Shown here in pieces: positions 7,891 through 15,959 of a DNA stretch of 43,043 nt. The DNA is from Sphingomonas mollis (GTDB lineage Bacteria; Pseudomonadota; Alphaproteobacteria; Sphingomonadales; Sphingomonadaceae): assembly GCF_016427505.1 (NCBI RefSeq), contig NZ_JAELXS010000013.1:1-43043 (forward strand), given 5' to 3'. A model generated the notes under the pieces. It made no database searches. It had not been told where the DNA came from and worked only from the letters and a program-made list of their open reading frames with translations. The position numbers and the translations under genes were made by a program. Position 1 is the stretch's first letter; each line of letters starts with the position of its first letter.

Positions 7891-9564
7891 TTATTGCTCC
7901 TTCAGTTCGTTTTCGATCAACGCTGGCGGCACGATGCCGGCGGCGAGGATGTCGGCGAACGTCGCGCTGATCGAAAAGGGTTGCCGCCGCTGGTCCGCGG
8001 CATGGCTGCGCGCCGCCAGCAGGTGATCCAGCTGGAGTTTGCCCAGGATATAGCTGGTGCCGTAACCTGGCTGGCGCAGGTACAGGAGCTGTTCGAAGCC
8101 GACCAGCCGGCTCGCCGGGTTAGACCAGCCCCTGGGCGTCCATTCCGCGTGGAAGCGCCCCGCCGTGTCGAGGTCCCATTCGTTGGCCTGAACCCGCAGC
8201 GAGGCCAGCCCACGCGCGGCGCGATTGGCGAGCATGATCCACACCAGTTCGCGGCCATGCGGGAGATCGTCGTACAGCCCCGCCTGCATGACGATCTCCT
8301 CCATCGCGGTCGCGAACCCCTCGGAGCGATCGGCGAAGATGTTGAACAGCGGCGCAGGGCGGCGGATCGGGTCGGGATGCGGCTCGTGCTTCAGTCGCGC
8401 CAGTTCGATCCAGTGCGTCGAATGGCTGAGCAGCGGCAGCGGATCGAGCGCGGCACCGTGCGAGAAGAAGTTGCGCTCCGCCGGCCGCACATAGCTGCTG
8501 GTCTGTGCTTCCAGCGCAGCGCGGAAGTACGGCCGGTCGGGGATGATGCCGGTGGCGACCAAGAAGTCGTTGAACCTGTCCGTCCTAACCCGCGCCATGC
8601 GCGCATAGGCCACCGGATCATCGATCGGGACGATCGGCGGTAGCGAGCGGTTGCGCGCCTCCTCCAGCCGCAACGAGGCCAGCGACCGATCCAGCTCGCG
8701 TTGCAGCAGCAATTCCTGCGCCGCCCAGTCATAGGGGGAGAGCAGGACGTTCTTCGTATACCAGTCATACTGCGCCTTGCCGATGCCCGATGGCCCGCGC
8801 CGCTTCGGCGCCTCCGCCGCGACCCAGGCGGTGAAGGCGTCCGTCGCCGTCCTCGCCTCGGCAATGGCTTGGCGCAGCGCCGTGCTGGCACCGGTCATCG
8901 TCGCGGGGCGCCGCCCGTCCAGAGAGCGCAGGGTCAGCGTGCCATCAGCCAGGCTGGCGAGCGTCTCGCTCTGCTCGCGGAAGTTGCGGCCGCCATAACG
9001 CCACAGATCGGCCGCCTGACTGCCCGCGAGATTCACGCGCGCAGCGTTCAGCGTGCCCGGCACCGTCCGCAGCAGCGCGGTCAGCCGACGATCGTCTGCC
9101 GGGGCCAGCGGCCAAGCGAACGACCACAGATCGATGTTCGGCTCGGCCGACGGCCCCTCATGCGCCGGCACGTCGCTCTGATCGGCGAATACGGTGGCGT
9201 AGAAGCTGGGATCCCGCGCCCACGGCTTCAGCACGCGCAGGAAGAAATCATAGCCGTTGATCTCGGCCTCGATCAGCCGCGCGTCGTCGATCGTCTGCTG
9301 CGACCAGCCGGTGCGGTCAATCCGTTGCAGCCGTGCGCGCCATTGCGGCAGGTCCGCCAACTTTCGCGCGGTGGCATCGGTGCCGTAATCCGGCCCGGCG
9401 CCGGTCGCGGCGGGCAAGGCGTGAACGAAACTGCGCCATTCGGCAAATAATTGTTCCAGGGGCGATCGGGCCATCGATGCGGCCGGCGGGTGGGCAGGGG
9501 ATGCCGCCGGCACCATCAGCGCCAGCGCTGCCAACATTTGCCACCCATGCTTTGTCCGGATCAT
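7891..9564 (-). CDS. Secreted DUF885-family protein
   Basis: A 557-residue exported protein. The ATG at 9564 gives a signal peptide (MIRTKHGWQMLAALALMVPA, cleavage near SPAHP); an upstream GTG at 9579 is less likely. The body matches the DUF885 family, helix-rich proteins often called putative metallopeptidases, with the typical late segment SEGFATAMEEIVMQAGLYDD and a C-terminal stretch FEQLLYLRQPGYGTSYILGK. The HExxGH-type metal-binding motif seen in many family members is not obvious; the corresponding region reads LLSHSTHWIELARLKHEP. Catalysis may therefore be lost or use other residues. Probably periplasmic or extracellular. It is transcribed alone and convergent with yhaV. Substrate unknown. 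Confidence 0.8.
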   Translation of the reverse strand: MIRTKHGWQMLAALALMVPAASPAHPPAASMARSPLEQLFAEWRSFVHALPAATGAGPDYGTDATARKLADLPQWRARLQRIDRTGWSQQTIDDARLIEAEINGYDFFLRVLKPWARDPSFYATVFADQSDVPAHEGPSAEPNIDLWSFAWPLAPADDRRLTALLRTVPGTLNAARVNLAGSQAADLWRYGGRNFREQSETLASLADGTLTLRSLDGRRPATMTGASTALRQAIAEARTATDAFTAWVAAEAPKRRGPSGIGKAQYDWYTKNVLLSPYDWAAQELLLQRELDRSLASLRLEEARNRSLPPIVPIDDPVAYARMARVRTDRFNDFLVATGIIPDRPYFRAALEAQTSSYVRPAERNFFSHGAALDPLPLLSHSTHWIELARLKHEPHPDPIRRPAPLFNIFADRSEGFATAMEEIVMQAGLYDDLPHGRELVWIMLANRAARGLASLRVQANEWDLDTAGRFHAEWTPRGWSNPASRLVGFEQLLYLRQPGYGTSYILGKLQLDHLLAARSHAADQRRQPFSISATFADILAAGIVPPALIENELKEQ

Positions 9565-9668
9565 GCGACACCCCCGCACGATCCTACACCGGGCCTCACC
9601 CCCGTCAATTATGTTGCTGTTCGGCTACATCTTGCGACATTTCGTTGCCACAGTGGGAGCCGAAGCGA

Positions 9669-9764
9669 GTGTTCCTGTTGCGGTACATCACCTTCTTCGA
9701 GACATTCGGTCGTCTTAACCAAGGGGGCCTTACACCGATGATGAACATCGACATGAACGATTAA
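9669..9764 (+). CDS. Possible 31-aa peptide ORF
   Basis: A short frame from GTG 9669, nine bases after GGAG, encodes a peptide with a hydrophobic/aromatic front (VFLLRYITFFETFGRL) and an acidic tail (NQGGLTPMMNIDMND). The last codons run into the 60-bp repeat copy at 9753, so the end may be accidental. No maturation enzyme gene lies nearby. Real expression is uncertain. Confidence 0.22.
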   Translation: MFLLRYITFFETFGRLNQGGLTPMMNIDMND

Positions 9765-9812
9765 CCGGCGTTGAGAAAGAAAGCAGGCGGTTTGAACGGC
9801 CGGTTATGGATC
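9753..9812 (+). repeat. 60-bp dispersed repeat, copy 1
   Basis: Starts ATGAACGATTAACCGGCGTT and ends TGAACGGCCGGTTATGGATC, with exactly 60 bases from end to end, as in the copies at 22490, 27736 and 32181. It lies just after the stop of the LpqC-like gene, in the gap to the divergent DUF885 gene. Confidence 0.55.
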
Positions 9813-9831
9813 CGAGCTGCCGAAGTTCGGC

Positions 9832-10701
9832 TTAGCGCCGATGGCGTGACAGGAACGCCCACATGACCTCATTGTCGACGACTGACCAACGGTGCTGACC
9901 ACCGCGTGTCACACGCGCGGCAACAGTTGCGCCGTCTGGGCAGGGTGCATAGCCTTGCTCGTAAACCGTCGCGCTTAGGTTGCGAGCATAGGGTTCGGAG
10001 CAGCCGTTCAACACTGCCCAGCGCTGCAGGGCTGTGGCCTGCGCATATTGCCAATAGGGCGCGCCACCTCCGGTGATCGGGTTGGTAGTGTCAGCATCGC
10101 CGGCGAAGGCTAGAAGGGGCAGCGGCACTTTGGGGCGACATGTTGCGGGATCGGCTTGCGTTCGATCGGATGTGAGCGGGCGTCCAGCGCGCAGCCCGAC
10201 CACCGGTGCAATCGCAGCGAAACGTCGAGCGGCGACGCAGCCGAGCCAGGAGGCCATCCGTCCACCGCCTGATAAACCGGTAACGTAAACGCGCTTGCCG
10301 TCGACGCAGCCGGTTGCGACAAGCCGTTCAGCTAGGCCCGTCAGATAGGCCACATCGTCGCGTGCGTCCTTCGGCGGCATGGTGCCCGTGACAGTAGGGA
10401 CGCCGGGGATATTCCAAACGAAGCCACGAGCCGCTGCAATACCGCCGTCAGGCGCTACGACCACAAAGCCATGCCGATCTGCCGTGTCAGCAAGATGGCT
10501 GTCGCGCAGCATCTCTGCCCCGTTACCCGTGCTGCCGTGGAGCAGAATCACAAGCGGCATGGACTCACCTACATGCGCGGCGGGAAGGTAGACCAATGCC
10601 CGTTCGGGTAGAGCGTCAATGCGACCGAGACTGCACTCGGCACGAGCGACGCCAGCAACGAAGCAGAGGCTGAGGGGCATCAGAAGACGAAGAAGCAGCA
10701 T
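9832..10701 (-). CDS. Secreted esterase, LpqC / PHB depolymerase family
   Basis: An exported alpha/beta hydrolase (COG3509-like) of 289 residues with a signal peptide (MLLLRLLMPLSLCFVAGVARA). The triad is readable: nucleophile S144 in VTGLSGGGRM, the acid in FAGDADTTNPI (D202 or D204) and H270 in GGQHRWSV. The oxyanion segment ILLHGSTGNG is also present. Family members hydrolyse polyester, feruloyl or acetyl esters on plant polymers; the exact substrate cannot be told from sequence. The length is normal for the family without an extra binding domain. It is a single gene; the gap 10702-10910 upstream holds no gene. Confidence 0.85.
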   Translation of the reverse strand: MLLLRLLMPLSLCFVAGVARAECSLGRIDALPERALVYLPAAHVGESMPLVILLHGSTGNGAEMLRDSHLADTADRHGFVVVAPDGGIAAARGFVWNIPGVPTVTGTMPPKDARDDVAYLTGLAERLVATGCVDGKRVYVTGLSGGGRMASWLGCVAARRFAAIAPVVGLRAGRPLTSDRTQADPATCRPKVPLPLLAFAGDADTTNPITGGGAPYWQYAQATALQRWAVLNGCSEPYARNLSATVYEQGYAPCPDGATVAARVTRGGQHRWSVVDNEVMWAFLSRHRR

Positions 10702-10910
10702 ATTTCTAATCCCGAAGTCAGCCCTTTGCTCTCAGAAGCGATTACAACACCGATGAATCGGTGTCCAAAGTTGGGCGGCAGGCGTGGCCGTCTTGCCGAC
10801 CGCATCTGGGTCGTCGATGCTCTCTTAGTTGCGGTCAGTCGGATCCTTGCGAGGCCTGCTTGGATAGGCGACGCACAAATCGCCCGCGGTTCTCAGCGCT
10901 TTCGCGCATT

Positions 10911-12059
10911 CTAAATCACCCGGATGAGCGTGTCGTGACTTGTCAGCCTAGCGTAACGGTCTGAACTCTTCCGCTGGGCCTTACGAGAACGAAGTTCCTC
11001 GTCTGCTCGTCGCATCATCCACTCCAGGTCAGCATCGACGCGGGCGGGGCCACTTGATCCGACACTGGCTCCTATGGCGATGGGGTGGCTATCCACCCGG
11101 AAAGGCCTGGCAAGCATATGCTCCAGATTGATGGCCTTCTCACCGACATCAGCATGCGAGGACACCCCGGTCTGAATGACGACAAACTCGTCGCCACCGA
11201 TACGAGCGGTGATGTCGCCTGCCGGCAATTCGGACCGTAACCGGTCGGCGATCGCGCGCAGCAAGGCATCGCCAGCGAGATGGCCCAGCTGGTCGTTGAC
11301 CGGCTTGAAGTCGTCGAGATCGATATAGTGCACGGCGATAAAACCTGTCGCCGCTCCAGCCTGTCTCAGTCTGCCGAACGCTTCGGTCAGGGCGAGCCGG
11401 TTGTACAGGCCGGTCAGGTGATCGTGTCGGGCAAGTTGCCCGAATGCCTGACGAGCGGTCGTCTTGGCGGCTTGCGATTGATAACGCTGGCTTAGACTGC
11501 GAAGGCCGCCGGCGAGCAATGCGATCAGGCAGACGGCAGACACGCCGTGCTCCAGGCCGGGCTCCCGCATCACGGCAATGGCGAGCGGCCCCACGCTGAG
11601 CAACAGGCTGGGTATGGCAATATGCGGACGCAACGCTGTCGTCGCCGCAACGCCCGCGGCATATCCAACGACAAGAATGCCGACCGGCATATCGAGGGAA
11701 GGCAGCGGCAAGGCGATTACCCGTGCGGCGAGCATACCCACAATGGCAGCGAAGCCAATGTAGAACCCTGCGAACAGGCGCTCGAAACGCCGCGCTACAG
11801 CCGCTGTCATCGAACCGGCATCGAACTGTCGACGCCCACCGAACAATATCCAGAGGCGGCAGGCGCTCGTCGTGACCCCCAGCACCAGCAGCGTCTGAAG
11901 CAAGACATCACCGGACCGCATCAAGGCAAGCGAGCCGACGAGGGTGAACAACGCTGTCATGATGACAGCGGGCAAACGTGTGCTGCACAGCGAGCCGACA
12001 AGCTCGACATAGGTGCCGTCAGGGAGCGGGCCGCGGCAACGATAACGGGTCAGAAACAC
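10911..12059 (-). CDS. Membrane diguanylate cyclase (GGDEF)
   Basis: Makes cyclic di-GMP from two GTP. The first 185 residues contain six or so hydrophobic segments, in the style of short membrane sensors found before GGDEF domains. The catalytic domain spans about 205-365: HDHLTGLYNRL, YIDLDDFKPVNDQLGH, and an intact GGDEF at 288-292 (RIGGDEFVV). The feedback-inhibition RxxD site normally five residues before GGDEF is absent (P279-A-G-D282), so product inhibition at the I-site is unlikely. The start is GTG 12059, without a clear ribosome binding site. It lies downstream of the tpsB gene on the same strand, 145 bases away, and could be cotranscribed with it. Confidence 0.9.
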   Translation of the reverse strand: MFLTRYRCRGPLPDGTYVELVGSLCSTRLPAVIMTALFTLVGSLALMRSGDVLLQTLLVLGVTTSACRLWILFGGRRQFDAGSMTAAVARRFERLFAGFYIGFAAIVGMLAARVIALPLPSLDMPVGILVVGYAAGVAATTALRPHIAIPSLLLSVGPLAIAVMREPGLEHGVSAVCLIALLAGGLRSLSQRYQSQAAKTTARQAFGQLARHDHLTGLYNRLALTEAFGRLRQAGAATGFIAVHYIDLDDFKPVNDQLGHLAGDALLRAIADRLRSELPAGDITARIGGDEFVVIQTGVSSHADVGEKAINLEHMLARPFRVDSHPIAIGASVGSSGPARVDADLEWMMRRADEELRSRKAQRKSSDRYARLTSHDTLIRVI

Positions 12060-12204
12060 TGGAACGAAATATCGCAGAAGGGGTAAATAGGATGTTTTCT
12101 GTTTTATATTTGCGCTGAATGGTCCGCTTTCGCGGCCCTTTGGAGCGGTTTCAGGTCGCTGTGCTCATACCATCCAAGGCCGTGACAAGAGCCTCTGATT
12201 ATCG

Positions 12205-13851
12205 TCAGAATGATCGCGCTAAGCGCGCTGATATTCTTGGTTCCCGAGTACCTGTGGCGAACCTCTCATTACCAATTGGAAACGCAATTTCGACCATCGC
12301 CTCCACCCGCCCGACACCGCCCCGGATGCCAGTCCCTGCGGAGCTCAAGGTCCCACCGCCGTTGCCGCTGCGGCGATTCCCTACAGAGCCGATATCGCCA
12401 AAGCCGTAAAATTGCAGGCGATCGATTATCCCCGGGAGCACCCGGCCTGCGTCGATGCGCAGCTCAATTGATCCCATCACGCCGTAGTCGCCCGTCCTTT
12501 CCGCATAGTCGTACGCCCGTCCGAATGAAGGCCCGCCCAATCCGATCTCCGCCACAGCGAGTAGCGGTCGGGACGCCAGCTGACCTGCGGAAGCGACCGC
12601 TATGGTTACAGGACCGGACACCGGCATGGTCCAGTCAATTTGGTAGTTGAAGGCCGTGAACTGCCCATCGCTATCACTGCGCGAGCTCCGCGCGGACGGG
12701 CGCGGCATGCCAAACTGCGCCGCGACCTCGGCCCGCGCTATGCCGCCCGCCAGCGAGCTTACCCCATTGATTGATCCGGTCAGTGTCGCCAGTTTGTCGC
12801 GACGAAGTGTTTGGCTGGCCAGCATTTGCCGGGTCGTCAGCGCTCGGAGATTGATGCTCGCCCAAATGCTTTGCGTCTTGCGACGTAGCAATGGTCTCAC
12901 ATAGTCGACCGATAGGTCGCTGCTCCGCCCCTTCACGTCAAACGAAGTTAGCGATGCACCCGGATGCGACCAGCCATAAGATCCAGACACCGCTAATACT
13001 GACCCTGCCACATCGACAGGTGCAGCGTAGCGCACGCGCAGAAATGTGAACTCGCTGATGTCGATCGGCGTCTGTGCTACGATGAGGCCTAGTTCGTCAT
13101 CATCGGTTGCAAGCCCGCGGACGTTGCCGAGCAGTGTTGCGCGTATCGGACCAACCTCTTTAGTACCACGGTTATCGATTTGCACATAAGCAGAAGCGCG
13201 ATCCCGATCGATCGTCACAAGCAAGATTCCAAAACCATCTTGTTGCACAAACCGGCTGCCTTTTACCCGGATCCCAGGTATATCGCCAACCAACAGAAGG
13301 GCTCGTTCTAGATCGGCTTGTCGCACAGCCTCATGAGTGACGAGAGTTTTCATCAGGATCGCGTCGGCTATTGCGCTTGTCGCGCCGATAACGCGTACCG
13401 CATCAATACGACCGCGATCCACGGTAACGCGGATGGTGCCGTTGGCCATAGACTGCGGAGCGATAAACGCAGTGGCAAAGGGGTAGCCGTGAGACCTCAC
13501 TACGTGTGCGATCGACGATGCGAGGTGCGCAAGATCTTGGCGCGACAAATCCCGACCAACGATATCAGTCACAAGCGCTGCGTAGGATGTCTCCGGAACG
13601 TCGTTGGCCCCCTCGACGATGACAGCGGCGGCATGGTGGACGCTAACGCCCGCCGCCACGGCATTGCCCTCTCGCGTGACGGCGGGTGTAATTGATATAG
13701 ACGGCAGAGTTGCAGTCACCGGACTTGGCAATGCCTTCTCGACAATAGTTGGGTCAGATTGATCGAGCCGAATCTGTGCGGCGCTTGCCGGCGATCCGAC
13801 GATGCTAGCAGCGACCCCAACGATCAGTGCATCTTGGTAAATAGACCGCAT
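12205..13851 (-). CDS. TpsB-type outer-membrane transporter (ShlB/FhaC/HecB family)
   Basis: Two-partner secretion pores carry a large TpsA protein across the outer membrane. The ATG at 13851, five bases after AAGGGG, gives a signal peptide (MRSIYQDALIVGVAASIVGS, then PASA). A POTRA-type domain follows (SYAALVTDIVGRDLS, then GYPFATAFIAPQ, TIRVTVDRGRIDAVRVIG). The 16-strand barrel fills about residues 215-548 and ends in Phe (ARLARSF), the usual outer-membrane assembly signal. The conserved loop-6 region reads GLGGPSFGRAYDYAERTGDYG, with FGRAY in place of the classical VRGY. No TpsA gene is next to it. Instead it is divergent from a FecR-domain gene, with a strong dyad in the shared 168-base control region. 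Confidence 0.88.
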   Translation of the reverse strand: MRSIYQDALIVGVAASIVGSPASAAQIRLDQSDPTIVEKALPSPVTATLPSISITPAVTREGNAVAAGVSVHHAAAVIVEGANDVPETSYAALVTDIVGRDLSRQDLAHLASSIAHVVRSHGYPFATAFIAPQSMANGTIRVTVDRGRIDAVRVIGATSAIADAILMKTLVTHEAVRQADLERALLLVGDIPGIRVKGSRFVQQDGFGILLVTIDRDRASAYVQIDNRGTKEVGPIRATLLGNVRGLATDDDELGLIVAQTPIDISEFTFLRVRYAAPVDVAGSVLAVSGSYGWSHPGASLTSFDVKGRSSDLSVDYVRPLLRRKTQSIWASINLRALTTRQMLASQTLRRDKLATLTGSINGVSSLAGGIARAEVAAQFGMPRPSARSSRSDSDGQFTAFNYQIDWTMPVSGPVTIAVASAGQLASRPLLAVAEIGLGGPSFGRAYDYAERTGDYGVMGSIELRIDAGRVLPGIIDRLQFYGFGDIGSVGNRRSGNGGGTLSSAGTGIRGGVGRVEAMVEIAFPIGNERFATGTREPRISARLARSF

Positions 13852-13897
13852 TACAACCCCTTCGATCTCCAACGACTAGGCGGCGAGTGGTTGGTAT

Positions 13898-13939
13898 CTG
13901 GTTAAAGGCCATGCGGCGGGTAAAGCCGCAGTTAACCAG
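13898..13939. promoter_or_regulatory. Nested dyad in the tpsB / fecR-like divergent promoter region
   Basis: CTGGTTAA (13898-13905) pairs with TTAACCAG (13932-13939). Inside it TGCGGC (13912-13917) pairs with GCCGCA (13925-13930). Both pairs are exact. The element sits 47 bases before the tpsB start and 80 bases before the FecR-gene start, the right place for a shared operator. Confidence 0.5.
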
Positions 13940-14019
13940 CCATTCTAAGCGACCGGCAATTAACCCCTGTCAGGGCAAGCGGTTGAGAACAGGTATCCGG
14001 TCGTCGGTTGGAGAGTTTA

Positions 14020-15882
14020 ATGCGCAAGTCCATTCTGGCACTGCTGGCAGCATCCTGTTCCTCCGCTGCTGTCGCTGGACCAGAGAGCTGGCGCCTGAGC
14101 GAGGTCAATGGGCCTGTGCAGATTGCCCGTAATGGGTTGACCAAGGTGGCGATGCGAGGGCTGGCGTTAGCGCCAGGTGACGCTGTCAGCACGGGAGCGT
14201 CGGGTCGCGCAGTACTGGTGCGCGGAACAGAGTTCATGATGATCGCACCGAACTCACGCCTCCGCCTGCCAGCGGAGAACGACACCAAATCCGGCTTCAC
14301 GCGAATTTTTGAAGACCTCGGAAGCGTCGTTTTCATGATAAAGAAAAAAGTGACACCTCATTTCGAGGTTCAAACGCCGTATCTGGCCGCCGTCGTGAAG
14401 GGCACCACTTTCAGCGTCAACGTGGCGGAGCGCAACACCTCCTTGGAAGTTCTGGAGGGGGCCGTTGAAGTCGCAACGCGCGACGGCGGTGCCAGGGACA
14501 TTATTACGCCTGGAGCGACTGCGTTAGTGTCCAGCACCAATCGGTTCCGCATGGAGGTTGAACGTAACGGGGTGCGTACCGTCATTGAGTCGCCGGCTGG
14601 CAAGGAGCCGGACGCGGCGCCGATCACCCCAGCGAGCTCCAGCACCCCCGATGTCGTGGCAGAAACAAAAACTTCCGATACGTCAAATGCCGAACCCGCA
14701 ATCGCGGATGTGGTATATGCCGCTCCGGTGTCGTTAAGTGAGACGACGGGCGGCTTAGTGCAGGGGAGCATTGGGCAGGAGGCTGCCGTTGCACTTACAC
14801 AGGTCGCTGTCGCGACCAAGATTGCGACCGAGGCTTCTACTGGCGCCGTAAAGACCCTTGAGATGGCAAGTGCGATCGTTGCCGCACGGGCCGATGAAGC
14901 AGCAAGCTACATTGCCGCAGATAAAACGCAGGTTCAGGCCGATCAGGCCGGTGCTGCCAAGATTGCGGCGGATCAGTCGGCGCAAAATGCGACCGTCGCA
15001 GCAACGGCTTCTGCAGACGCGGCAGCAGCAGCGGAGGCAGAAAGAATCGCCAAGGCAGCCGCCCAAGCGCGCGCGGAACAGGATGCCGCCGTCGCTGCCG
15101 CTGCGGCGGCTGCGGCCCAAAAGGCTGCGGCGGATCAAAATGCCGTTGAGACTATGCGAGCGGCTGCTGCGACTGAGGCTGCCGTCCGGGCTGCGGATGA
15201 TGCACGTAGGGCTGACGAGGCGGCGGCAGCAGCCGATATCGAACGGGCAGCGCAGGAAGCGCAAAAAGCTGCTGCTGCACGCGCCGCGGAAATCGCCGCC
15301 GCCCTAGCCGCCCAACTCGCTGAGCGCGCAACCACGAGCTCCGACGGCGCCGTGCAGGCTGCCGCAGCCCAAGCCGCACGCGATGCGGCAACTGCTCAGG
15401 AAGCGGCCGGTCAAGCAAGTGCCGCAGCAGCACAGGCCGCCGTTGATAAGGCGGCGCGGGAAGCGGCAAAGGAGGCCGCAAATCAGGCGGCTGATGCTCT
15501 ACGTATCGCCTCGGCAACCGCGCGCGAACTGGCCGCAAAAGCTGCGGCTGAGAGCGCAAAGCAGGTCGAACAGGCGGCCAAAGATGCTGAGAAGGCGGCG
15601 AAGGAAGCCGAGAAGGCAGCGAAGGACGCTGAAAAGGCGGCTGCGGACAAGGCAGTGAAAGACGCGGAAAAGGCAGCAAAGGAGGTAGAGAAGGAAGCCG
15701 CAAAGGCGGCAGCGGAGGCGGCACAGGCGCAAGAAAAGGCGGCAAAGGCCGCGCAAAAAGCGGCGGAAGATGCCGCGAAAGAAGCTGCGAAGGCGGCAGC
15801 GGAGTCGACCAAGAACGCTGGCAAGCAAGCAGAAGAAACCGCTAAGCAGCTCGAAGAGTTGCTGAAAGCGAAAAAGGGCTGA
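14020..15882 (+). CDS. Secreted FecR-domain protein with a long Ala-rich helical tail
   Basis: ATG 14020 follows GGAGAG and starts a signal peptide (MRKSILALLAASCSSAAVA). Residues about 22-175 form a FecR domain (LSEVNGPVQIARNG, LAPGDAVSTGASGRAVLVRG, FEVQTPYLAAVVKGTTFSV, LEVLEGAVEV). After a Pro/Thr-rich linker, about residues 270-620 are almost wholly Ala, Lys, Glu, Asp and Gln, with repeats such as DAEKAAKEAEKAAKDAEKAA, predicted as one long coiled coil or single helix; low complexity strengthens toward the end (15577-15870). There is no membrane anchor after the signal peptide and no FHA-type TPS domain. It heads a plus-strand pair with the CHASE2-EAL gene, 77 bases downstream. A structural or tethering role across the periplasm, possibly sensing the TpsB pore, is inferred. 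Confidence 0.82.
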   Translation: MRKSILALLAASCSSAAVAGPESWRLSEVNGPVQIARNGLTKVAMRGLALAPGDAVSTGASGRAVLVRGTEFMMIAPNSRLRLPAENDTKSGFTRIFEDLGSVVFMIKKKVTPHFEVQTPYLAAVVKGTTFSVNVAERNTSLEVLEGAVEVATRDGGARDIITPGATALVSSTNRFRMEVERNGVRTVIESPAGKEPDAAPITPASSSTPDVVAETKTSDTSNAEPAIADVVYAAPVSLSETTGGLVQGSIGQEAAVALTQVAVATKIATEASTGAVKTLEMASAIVAARADEAASYIAADKTQVQADQAGAAKIAADQSAQNATVAATASADAAAAAEAERIAKAAAQARAEQDAAVAAAAAAAAQKAAADQNAVETMRAAAATEAAVRAADDARRADEAAAAADIERAAQEAQKAAAARAAEIAAALAAQLAERATTSSDGAVQAAAAQAARDAATAQEAAGQASAAAAQAAVDKAAREAAKEAANQAADALRIASATARELAAKAAAESAKQVEQAAKDAEKAAKEAEKAAKDAEKAAADKAVKDAEKAAKEVEKEAAKAAAEAAQAQEKAAKAAQKAAEDAAKEAAKAAAESTKNAGKQAEETAKQLEELLKAKKG

Positions 15883-15959
15883 TTATCATGCGCTGGTGTA
15901 AGTGACCAAGGCTCTTTCCTGACCAGTAAGATTCTGCGTCCGTTACGCAATGTTAGTCA

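Noticed and set aside
7894..9450. Plus-strand frames of about 250 codons
   Set aside because: Shadows of the DUF885 gene; basic, repetitive, no start signals.
9669..9764. Lasso-peptide or other RiPP precursor
   Set aside because: No processing enzyme, cyclase or transporter gene lies nearby.
12205..15882. FecR-tail protein as a TpsA exoprotein for the TpsB pore
   Set aside because: It has a FecR domain and no N-terminal TPS haemagglutinin domain, so the classical partner role is not supported.
15135..15950. Long minus-strand frames opposite the Ala-rich FecR tail (for example 15152-15745 and 15483-15950)
   Set aside because: They are shadows of the biased codons of the repeat; they have no ribosome binding site and a composition unlike real proteins.
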